From the NCBI GenBank assembly GCA_002424495.1, contig DIKH01000383.1, positions 1-6,169 of the forward strand: 6,169 bases of DNA, in the 5' to 3' direction. Both the position numbers and the translations under genes were made by a program. This document shows positions 1-5,500 of the stretch, one piece after another. Positions within the stretch are counted from its first letter, which is position 1; each line of letters opens with the position of its first letter. Source of the DNA: Desulfobacteraceae bacterium UBA5623 (lineage in GTDB: Bacteria; Desulfobacterota; DSM-4660; Desulfatiglandales; Desulfatiglandaceae). Under the pieces are notes generated by a model. That model worked only from the letters and a program-made list of their open reading frames with translations. It ran no database searches and was not told the origin of the DNA.

Positions 1-4
1 ACCA

Positions 5-17
5 TCCCTGAAAGGGA
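5..17 (-). repeat. Small inverted repeat in the leader of the left-edge transcript
   Basis: TCCCT (5-9) and AGGGA (13-17) are separated by three bases, giving a perfect 5-bp stem about 14 to 26 nt after the predicted start of the leftward transcript. A second perfect palindrome of 10 bp, TAATATATTA (21-30), sits at the predicted start point itself. They could be a leader hairpin and an operator, but repeats this short also arise by chance. Confidence 0.25.
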
Positions 18-37
18 CATTAATATATTATGAATGG

Positions 38-66
38 AGTATAGAGGTATTGCATTGCGCTGTCAA
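38..66 (-). promoter_or_regulatory. Strong sigma70-type promoter firing left, out of the window
   Basis: On the minus strand a perfect -35 TTGACA (61-66) is followed, after exactly 17 bp, by TATACT (38-43), which matches the -10 consensus at 5 of 6 positions. The expected start is near position 31, a purine on the minus strand. It lies 36 bp beyond the htpG stop and points the same way, so it should drive whatever gene or RNA begins just left of position 1. It is one of the two best promoter matches in the window. The call rests on consensus only. Confidence 0.7.
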
Positions 67-102
67 GCTCAAATCGCAACTGACACACTTTTGAGGTGAT
101 GT

Positions 103-2031
103 TTATTTTAAGGATTGAGCCATCAAGTCCCCGATCATTTTGCTGAAACGCGACGGATTTTCTATTCTTCCGCCTTCACCGATCACTGCGATGTCGAGCA
201 ACAGGCCAATGTAGTCCTTCAATACGGGATCGTCCTTGTCTTTTTCATACAATGCCTTTATTTTTTCAAAGACCGGATGATCAATATTGAGTTCCAGGAC
301 CCGCTTCACATCAGGGGGTTCCTGACCTGAGGCCTTTAGAATCTTTTCCATGTAGGCGCTCATATCATAGGCGTCTCCCGACAGGCAGGCGACCGATTCT
401 TTCAGTCTGGTAGACGGCCGGACCTCCTTGATCTTATCTTCCAGGGAGGATTTTATATGGTCAAACAATGCAGAAAATTTGTTCTTTTTCTCCGCGTCCG
501 GGGGCTCCAGATCCAGATCGCCTTTTTCAGCGCTCTTGAGTTTCTTGCCCTTATACTCCGGCAGGCCCTGAACCACCCATTCATCCACCGGATCAGTCAT
601 CAAGAGGACTTCATAGTCCTTGTCTTTTAGACTCTCCAAATGCGGGCTGTTGATCAATGCGGATAAATTATCACCGGTGATGTAATAGATCTCTTTTTGA
701 TCCGGCTTCATGTTGTCCACATATTCTTTCAGAGATACATACTTGCCGTCTGATTTCGTAGTCTTGTAACGGATGAGATCGGCGATTTTTTCGCGATTTT
801 CAAAATCCGAATGGACGCCGACCTTTAATATCTGTCCGAACTCGCCGTAAAACTCCTCGTATTTTTCCTTTTCCATACCGCTAAACAAATCAAAGAGTTT
901 CTTGACGATATTTTTCCTTATATTCCTTACCAGGGCGTCCTGTTGAAGAATTTCACGACTGACATTCAGGTTCAGGTCCGGGGCATCCACCACCCCATGC
1001 ACAAAACCGAAGTAATCAGGGATCAGTTCCTTACAGTTATCCATGATAAATACACGTTTGCAATACAGGTGTATGCCATGCCTTCGTTCGGGACGGAATA
1101 GATCAAAAGGGGCCTTGGAAGGGATATACAAGAGCACATGGTATTCTGTTTTTCCTTCAAACTTCATGTGCAGATGGGTAAGAGGTGGGTTCCAGTCATG
1201 ACTGATGTGCTGATAGAATTCCTTGTGTTCCTCTTCGGTTACTTCATCCTTGTTTCTGGCCCATATTGCCTTCATGGAATTGAGGGTTTCTTCGCGTATT
1301 ACATTCCTGGTTTCCTTGCCGATGTTCTTACCATTTTTATCCTTTATTTGTTCACTTTCCGGGATAGGCTCTTCTTTCTCCACATCCATCACAATGGGAT
1401 AACCGACAAAATCAGAATGCCTTTTTACGATCCGGCGAATGGTCCATTCATCGGTAAAATCCTGTTCGTCTTTTTCCACTTTTTTCAACTTCAGCAAGAT
1501 GGATGTGCCCCGTGTATCTTTTTCCGCCTCTTGAATGGTATAGGATCCATCGCCCGAGGATTCCCATTTGACGGCCTTTTCCTCTCCCGCGGCCCTTGTT
1601 AGAATTCTCACCTCGTCCGCTACAATAAACGAGCTGTAAAAACCCACGCCGAACTGTCCGATCAGTTCCATTGGAAGGGAGTCATTTTTCTTGGATTTTT
1701 GGACTGCCTCCAGAAAGGAGGCCGTACCGCTTTTGGCGATGGTGCCGATATTCTCCATCACTTCATCATAGGTCATGCCGATGCCGTTATCGCTTATTTC
1801 AAGGGTTTGCCGCTTCTTGTCGGCAATGATCTTGATCTTTAATTCCGTATCCCGTCCCAGGATTTCGGGATCGGTCTGAGCTCGGAAACGAAGCCTGTCA
1901 ATGGCGTCCGAGGCGTTTGAAATCAACTCCCGCAGGAAAATCTCTTTGTTGGAGTAAAGGGAATTGATAATCAGATTCAAGAGTTGCTGAACTTCGGTTT
2001 TGAATTGATGAGTTTCCTTTGTAGCCTTCAT
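103..2031 (-). CDS. htpG: Molecular chaperone HtpG (bacterial Hsp90)
   Basis: ATP-dependent cytosolic chaperone of the Hsp90 family, acting as a homodimer that remodels client proteins, often with the DnaK system. The 642-residue product is slightly longer than E. coli HtpG (624) and looks intact. The N-terminal GHKL ATPase domain shows NKEIFLRELISNASDA (residues 28-43, with presumed catalytic Glu35 and Mg-binding Asn39), SDNGIGM (80-86), GTIAKSGT (96-103) and the GQFGVGFYS lid segment (125-133). The middle domain carries LNLNVSREIL (353-362), whose Arg359 corresponds to the ATP-contacting arginine of the family. The C-terminal dimerisation domain runs to the end. A charged linker around 217-245 looks about ten residues longer than in E. 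coli. The ATG at 2031 is preceded by AGGGGGAA about 10 nt upstream. The gene has its own promoter (2103-2130) and is separated by 244 bp from the lipoprotein gene before it, so it is probably monocistronic. Confidence 0.98.
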   Translation of the reverse strand: MKATKETHQFKTEVQQLLNLIINSLYSNKEIFLRELISNASDAIDRLRFRAQTDPEILGRDTELKIKIIADKKRQTLEISDNGIGMTYDEVMENIGTIAKSGTASFLEAVQKSKKNDSLPMELIGQFGVGFYSSFIVADEVRILTRAAGEEKAVKWESSGDGSYTIQEAEKDTRGTSILLKLKKVEKDEQDFTDEWTIRRIVKRHSDFVGYPIVMDVEKEEPIPESEQIKDKNGKNIGKETRNVIREETLNSMKAIWARNKDEVTEEEHKEFYQHISHDWNPPLTHLHMKFEGKTEYHVLLYIPSKAPFDLFRPERRHGIHLYCKRVFIMDNCKELIPDYFGFVHGVVDAPDLNLNVSREILQQDALVRNIRKNIVKKLFDLFSGMEKEKYEEFYGEFGQILKVGVHSDFENREKIADLIRYKTTKSDGKYVSLKEYVDNMKPDQKEIYYITGDNLSALINSPHLESLKDKDYEVLLMTDPVDEWVVQGLPEYKGKKLKSAEKGDLDLEPPDAEKKNKFSALFDHIKSSLEDKIKEVRPSTRLKESVACLSGDAYDMSAYMEKILKASGQEPPDVKRVLELNIDHPVFEKIKALYEKDKDDPVLKDYIGLLLDIAVIGEGGRIENPSRFSKMIGDLMAQSLK

Positions 2032-2082
2032 TCTTGTTCATTCCCCCTGTTGCGTGACAATAAAGATCCATACCGTTAAAAC

Positions 2083-2095
2083 ACCATATCATGGT
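2083..2095 (-). repeat. Perfect inverted repeat at the start of the htpG leader
   Basis: ACCAT (2083-2087) and ATGGT (2091-2095) flank a 3-bp spacer, just downstream of the htpG -10 element (2103-2108) and beginning almost at the predicted transcription start. It could be a small repressor site or a weak 5' hairpin. It is not a CIRCE element, since the TTAGCACTC/GAGTGCTAA arms are absent, and it may be chance. Confidence 0.25.
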
Positions 2096-2102
2096 AAGCC
2101 TG

Positions 2103-2130
2103 AATATAAATAACGGACATTCATTGTCAA
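2103..2130 (-). promoter_or_regulatory. Predicted sigma70-type promoter of htpG
   Basis: A perfect -35 TTGACA (2125-2130) and a -10 TATATT (2103-2108, 5 of 6 consensus) are separated by 16 bp on the minus strand. The predicted start near 2096 leaves a leader of about 65 nt before the htpG ATG. A heat-shock-style CTTGAAA (2149-2155) lies just upstream, but no CCCCAT-type -10 follows at the right distance, so the housekeeping promoter is the better supported call. Confidence 0.65.
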
Positions 2131-2275
2131 CCCCGCATGCCTCAACAATTTCAAGAAATCCTGAAGGCAGCGCCCAGGAGCCTGTCAGAGAATAGCAATT
2201 TTTTCCAAAGCTGGATTATATGGATAAAATCAGACTCAATTGAAGAGAGGGATTCAGCATACTCAAGCGCTCTTG

Positions 2276-2608
2276 TTACTTCCCATAAATATGGACTGAA
2301 TACCGGTTCCATATGCCAAGGATGCTGAGATTGTCAATATCAGCATAGTAGATTGTCTCCATGCCGTTTTCCCTGGCAATGTCCCCTATGGCATTGCTGC
2401 TCCATATTATATCTACCTTTACAAATGGTATGTGAACGTGTTTGATATTGCCATCGGAATTATTCAAGTCAACCTGAGTCTTGGAAAAATTGACGCTAAG
2501 CGGCTTAGTGATATGGGAGTATATCAGGCCCCTTGGATGGAGCTGACCGCAGGCTGTCATAGTCAGCAGCAGCAACATAATAGCACAGGAGTAACATTTG
2601 GCTTTCAT
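2276..2608 (-). CDS. Small lipoprotein, diverged TRL-like family member
   Basis: A 110-residue predicted lipoprotein of unknown function. The N-terminus has a short basic start (MKAK), a hydrophobic stretch (residues 9-17) and a lipobox MTAC with the lipidated cysteine at position 20, so the mature protein should be membrane-anchored outside the cytoplasm. The next residues (RGLIYSHITKPL, 26-37) and the C-terminal block ending LSILGIWNRYSVHIYG (94-109) follow the layout I know from TRL-like proteins: a Y-x3-T-x-P start, a central repeat-like region, then a final 'ILG-x-Y-x-VxxYG' strand. The middle (KVDIIWSSNAIGDIARENG) lacks the Gly-Asp of typical members, so this is a diverged version. It starts 28 bp after the stop of its neighbour, to which it is distantly similar, and probably shares its transcript. 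The ATG at 2608 has an AGGGGG about 8 nt upstream. The TRL assignment is from memory of the family pattern. Confidence 0.8.
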   Translation of the reverse strand: MKAKCYSCAIMLLLLTMTACGQLHPRGLIYSHITKPLSVNFSKTQVDLNNSDGNIKHVHIPFVKVDIIWSSNAIGDIARENGMETIYYADIDNLSILGIWNRYSVHIYGK

Positions 2609-2636
2609 CCTTCAGGCCCCCTGTTCCGGACAAAGA

Positions 2637-2930
2637 CTAATTGCCATAGACTATCGTCGTATTCCTGCAGTAAAGCCCAAAGAGGATACTCACCACTTGT
2701 CCGTCCATATGGTTGATAACCGTAATATTGCCGTCTTTTGCAGCTGCGGCGGTCCCTGCATCCCCCCATCCAACAAGCCACAGGATTGAATGGCAACTGG
2801 CCTTACCAACCTTATCGCCAAGGCAAGTCTTGTCAAGATCCATATCATAGGGCATCTTGACATTAACGTAGGCGCATCCTGAAAATGCGAACAGAGAAAC
2901 GAGCAGAATAATTGAAAGGAGCTTTTTCAT
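2637..2930 (-). CDS. TRL-like family lipoprotein
   Basis: A 97-residue predicted lipoprotein. MKK is followed by a hydrophobic core (residues 4-16) and the lipobox FSGC, with the lipidated cysteine at position 19. The mature part fits the TRL-like family: GDKVGKASCHSIL (38-50), a Gly-Asp turn (GWGDAG, 54-59), an Ala-rich AAAAKDGNITVINH stretch (61-74) and a closing strand TTIVYG (91-96). Members are small exported proteins named for a tRNA-associated locus; their biochemical role is not established. The start is well fixed: a strong GGGAGGA ribosome site lies 7 nt before the ATG, and the promoter at 2962-2990 gives a leader of only about 25 nt. It is the first gene of a two-gene unit with the other lipoprotein, 28 bp downstream. 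Two further cysteines (36 and 46) are present, and Cys88 lies near the end. Confidence 0.87.
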   Translation of the reverse strand: MKKLLSIILLVSLFAFSGCAYVNVKMPYDMDLDKTCLGDKVGKASCHSILWLVGWGDAGTAAAAKDGNITVINHMDGQVVSILFGLYCRNTTIVYGN

Positions 2931-2961
2931 ATTTTATCCTCCCTGAGTGAATAGCTTATGC

Positions 2962-2990
2962 AATGTAGAAAAAACAATATCCAATGTCAA
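2962..2990 (-). promoter_or_regulatory. Predicted sigma70-type promoter of the two-lipoprotein unit
   Basis: A perfect -35 TTGACA (2985-2990), a 17-bp spacer and a -10 TACATT (2962-2967, 4 of 6 consensus) lie on the minus strand between the methyltransferase stop and the first lipoprotein start. The predicted start near 2955 gives a leader of about 25 nt that contains the strong ribosome site at 2938-2944. A direct repeat of GCGGC (2992-2996 and 3002-3006, one helical turn apart) abuts the -35 and could be an activator half-site pair, though nothing proves it. Confidence 0.65.
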
Positions 2991-3016
2991 GGCCGCACTT
3001 AGCCGCTATCCTCCCA

Positions 3017-3673
3017 TTAAGTTGTTATCCACAGTTCCAGCATGTTGGTGCGGACATTGAAACGGCCTATGCCGCCCTGCTTCAGTATGTCCTCTATCTC
3101 AAGGGGAAGCCAGGCTGAACGGACCGAATCACCAAGGCCTCTCCTTCCGGCGCTGAAAAAAAACCCCGCCTGCCAGGCAGTATTGATGATTCCAAAAAGC
3201 AGGCCTTTTATATCCCTGCGAAAATCAATGATCAAAAGAGCCCCGCCCGGTTTGAGCACCCGGTCTATCTCTGACAGGAGTCTATCGGGATGATCCATGT
3301 GGTGCATGGCAAAAAGACAGATCACACAGTCAGCCTTGTCCGTTCCAAACGGGAGAGATTGGCCGTCACCGGCCAGAACAGGCAAATGCAGGCCTGACCG
3401 GGCTGCACAGCCCTTTGCCATGGAGATCATATCCTTTGAGATATCAAGGCCGATAAAATGGGTCCCGGGAAAAAGCCTTTTGAGGTTTAAGGGTATGGCC
3501 CCCGGCCCAGTACCGATGTCAAGGACCGTCATGCCTTGTTTTATCAGGCCCCCAAGGATGTGTTTAACTCTGTGGCCCGCGGCTCGTCCAGTCAATGAGG
3601 ACACCCTTGAAAATATACCCAGGGCGCTTTCATCAACCATGCTCCCTTCAGGCTGTCTGCGCCTAAAGCACAC
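3017..3673 (-). CDS. Class I SAM-dependent methyltransferase (UbiE/type 11-like)
   Basis: Transfers a methyl group from S-adenosylmethionine to an unidentified acceptor; cytosolic. The Rossmann-fold signature is complete: motif I VLDIGTGPG (residues 50-58), the acidic ribose-binding residue in IGLDIS (Asp77), AGDGQSLPF (101-109, Asp103 near the adenine), FAMHHM (121-126) after strand 4, and RVLKPGGALLIID (138-150). The C-terminal part (about 183-215) has the 'DSVRSAW-x3-EI-x2-IL' region seen after the catalytic core in UbiE-like enzymes, probably substrate contact. At 218 residues it is a normal single-domain length. The GTG start at 3673 has AGGGAG 8 nt upstream and overlaps the end of the membrane-protein gene by 11 bp. 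An ATG at 3640 (residue 12) is an alternative with poorer ribosome-site spacing. It is the last gene of the four-gene operon, followed by 86 bp without a clear terminator. The substrate is unknown; type 11 members act on quinones, lipids and small molecules. Confidence 0.9.
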   Translation of the reverse strand: MCFRRRQPEGSMVDESALGIFSRVSSLTGRAAGHRVKHILGGLIKQGMTVLDIGTGPGAIPLNLKRLFPGTHFIGLDISKDMISMAKGCAARSGLHLPVLAGDGQSLPFGTDKADCVICLFAMHHMDHPDRLLSEIDRVLKPGGALLIIDFRRDIKGLLFGIINTAWQAGFFFSAGRRGLGDSVRSAWLPLEIEDILKQGGIGRFNVRTNMLELWITT

Positions 3674-4142
3674 CGAAATATCTCCCTGGAAACAGTATTA
3701 CACAGACGGCAATGGCGGAGCCTATTAGTGAGCCTGCCATAATCAGGGCAGTCCCGGCAATTCTACCATAGCCAAGCATTACAGCAAGTATGCAGGCGGA
3801 GAGCACCCCAAAGCCGCGGAATGGCAGGGTGGCGACCACCACTACTGCAGCGTGTCTGTAATGAATCATTCCCTTCCATGACTCCTTTTCAAGTATCCTC
3901 GTCCTGACCTTTTCGGTCCTGGCCATCATCCAGTTAGTAAATCTCCCCGGCAATGTTATGCGCCTTTTGGTAATTTCAAGCACAAGCCCATAGACAGGTA
4001 TCTGAAAAAGGTCAATCAGCATGGAGACCATAAGCGTCTGCCACGGCGAAATGCCCATGAGCAGGCAGGCTGCAATCGCTCCCAGCCTGCCTGCCGCCAG
4101 ATAGGCGGTGATGACAATCCCCCCCTGGCTCAGGACAGACAC
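3663..4142 (-). CDS. Small integral membrane protein, similar to small multi-drug export family
   Basis: A 159-residue inner-membrane protein. Hydrophobic spans lie at about residues 8-30, 34-57, 95-123 and 127-151, with a basic cytosolic-looking segment at 59-93 (KRR, RTEKVRTR) between the second and third. The pattern LPFRGFGVLSACILA (106-120), followed by a Gly-rich last helix, resembles the Pro-x-x-Gly-x-Gly region of the family known as small multi-drug export proteins. That family name is historical and transport has not been shown in general. The GTG at 4142 is the first usable start, because an in-frame stop lies two codons upstream (4146-4148), and GGAG sits 8 nt before it. It overlaps the radical SAM gene before it by 13 bp and the methyltransferase gene after it by 11 bp. 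In this setting it could export or anchor the pathway product. A run of seven G lies in codons 6-8. Confidence 0.75.
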   Translation of the reverse strand: MSVLSQGGIVITAYLAAGRLGAIAACLLMGISPWQTLMVSMLIDLFQIPVYGLVLEITKRRITLPGRFTNWMMARTEKVRTRILEKESWKGMIHYRHAAVVVVATLPFRGFGVLSACILAVMLGYGRIAGTALIMAGSLIGSAIAVCVILFPGRYFGVL

Positions 4143-5500
4143 TGTTTACGCTCCGGCATATGGGCTTGAACATCACGGTTCCACAGTGAATGGGCAAGAC
4201 GCGTCTGAGCGCGGTGCAGGGAAAAATTGGCGGTCAGAAAATACAGCCTTGCCGCGGATTTTTTCCTGATCCTGGCAAAGATTGAACTGGGTGAGGAAAG
4301 ATATTTCAAGGCCCAGGCATAGCCCTGCTGTAACTCTTCCGGCGTCATCCCCGCGGGTCTGAAGACCACATGGTTCATATCATAATATGACCAGTCCTTG
4401 TGGATAATCCTTTTTTCCCCCTCCAGTTCATCAAACAGCGGGGTGCCGGGAAAAGGGGTCAGGATGCAAATGTTCGGGAGCTCAATTCCGGTTTCCTGGA
4501 TAAAGCCCACGGTTTCGCGGAATACCTGGGTGGTGTCAGTGTCAAAACCGAATATGAATGAGCCCTGGATTCCTATGCCGTGTTTGTGGATGACTTTTAT
4601 GGCGCGCGCCATCTCATCCGGTGCGCCACAGGACAGGTTTTTCTTCATATGTCTTGGATAGTGAAGGGATTCAAACCCGATAAAGAGCGAAACACAGCCG
4701 CTTTCAGCCAATGCCTTCAAATACTCTTCATCTCCGCTGACAGATAGGTTTGAAAACGCCATCCAGCGGAACCCGAACCTGCGAAAAAGGGCCATGATCT
4801 CCAGGGAACGTTCCTTTTTCAGTGTGAAATTGTCATCCACGACAAAAAGCCTTCTGGATCTCAAGCGGCTTAGAAACGCCAGATCCCTTTCCACCTCAGC
4901 CAGAGACCTTGTCCGGATCTTTTTGCCTGATATCTTCGGGACCGAACAGAAATCGCAATCCCTGGGGCACCCCCGGCTTGTCTGCAACGGTGAGAGGAAG
5001 AATCTGTGCCTCCAGTCGAGGAGGTTAAGGGAAGGATCAGGCAGGGTATCAAGATCTGTAAAGATATCGCTTTGGTAAAGCGGGGCAAGCCTTCCATCCT
5101 CAAAATCCGACAGTATCCGCGGGATCAAGTATTCCGCCTCGCCCACCGCAACCGACGTTGCATGAACACCTGCCTCCTCCGGCAGCACGGTTGCGTGGAC
5201 CCCTCCCATTATAACCGGAACGCCCCTTGCGCGAAACATATCCGCTATGGCATATGCCCTTGGCGCGGTGGAAGTCAAAGACGTGATAAAAACAATATCC
5301 GCATTTTCACTCCCCCGGACCCTGGTCACCCTTTCATCGTTGATGCGGACTGTGTAATTTTCAGAAAAATATGACGCCAGCAAAGGAAGCGTAAGTGAGG
5401 GAAATGGCAAAAGCGCATCATTGGATAAGGTCCTTTTCCTCTCGCACGGAAAGATAAGAAGGGCCTGTTTTTTGTTATTGCTGTTTTTCGGCCAGTTCAT
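4130..5500 (-). CDS. B12-binding domain radical SAM protein
   Basis: Class B-type radical SAM enzyme: a 4Fe-4S cluster splits SAM to start radical chemistry, and an N-terminal cobalamin-type domain often supplies methyl groups or electrons. Counting from the ATG at 5500, the protein has 456 residues. The B12-binding-like fold covers about 18-130, with ADIVFITSLTSTAPRA (67-82) and VIMGGVHATVLPEEA (96-110). The DxHxxG histidine motif is not seen, as in many radical SAM members of this type. The cluster motif is CPRDCDFC (Cys178, 182, 185), followed by VVDDNF (220-225), a central FIGFES (273-278) and GSFIFGFDTDT (313-323). The C-terminal extension contains MNHVVFRP (375-382). A GTG at 5518 would add six residues but its AGAGG touches the start codon, so the ATG is preferred. 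The start lies inside the end of the preceding radical SAM gene (26-bp overlap). Relatives include methylases and cyclases such as BchE and hopanoid enzymes; the substrate here is unknown. Confidence 0.9.
   Translation of the reverse strand: MNWPKNSNNKKQALLIFPCERKRTLSNDALLPFPSLTLPLLASYFSENYTVRINDERVTRVRGSENADIVFITSLTSTAPRAYAIADMFRARGVPVIMGGVHATVLPEEAGVHATSVAVGEAEYLIPRILSDFEDGRLAPLYQSDIFTDLDTLPDPSLNLLDWRHRFFLSPLQTSRGCPRDCDFCSVPKISGKKIRTRSLAEVERDLAFLSRLRSRRLFVVDDNFTLKKERSLEIMALFRRFGFRWMAFSNLSVSGDEEYLKALAESGCVSLFIGFESLHYPRHMKKNLSCGAPDEMARAIKVIHKHGIGIQGSFIFGFDTDTTQVFRETVGFIQETGIELPNICILTPFPGTPLFDELEGEKRIIHKDWSYYDMNHVVFRPAGMTPEELQQGYAWALKYLSSPSSIFARIRKKSAARLYFLTANFSLHRAQTRLAHSLWNRDVQAHMPERKQCLS

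Noticed and set aside
68..95. An inverted repeat (CTCAAA/TTTGAG) after the htpG stop, as a possible terminator
   Set aside because: The stem is only 6 bp and AT-rich, the loop is 16 nt, no T-run follows, and it runs close to the left-edge promoter.
1138..1602. A 154-codon plus-strand open frame inside htpG
   Set aside because: It lies antisense to a highly conserved Hsp90 sequence, has no family resemblance, and its hydrophobic look is the expected antisense shadow of a charged protein.
2262..2275. A CAAG-AGCG-CTTG hairpin directly after the second lipoprotein stop
   Set aside because: The stem is 4 bp with no T-tract, too weak to call a terminator.
2605..2796. A 63-codon minus-strand frame overlapping the upstream lipoprotein gene
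   Set aside because: It is out of frame with a gene that has a signal sequence, lipobox, strong ribosome site and family motifs; this one has none.
2935..3015. A repeated ribosome-site-like 9-mer (TATCCTCCC at 2935-2943 and 3007-3015) and a possible short leader ORF between
   Set aside because: No start codon with a usable frame follows the upstream copy at proper distance: the nearest GTG stops after three codons, and the 18-codon TTG frame begins at the -35 element.
3297..3728. A 143-codon plus-strand open frame
   Set aside because: It is antisense to the methyltransferase and the end of the membrane-protein gene, both with clear family motifs; no ribosome site or recognisable domain was seen.
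5006..5374. A 122-codon plus-strand open frame
   Set aside because: It is antisense to the cobalamin-type domain of the radical SAM gene and has no recognisable motif.
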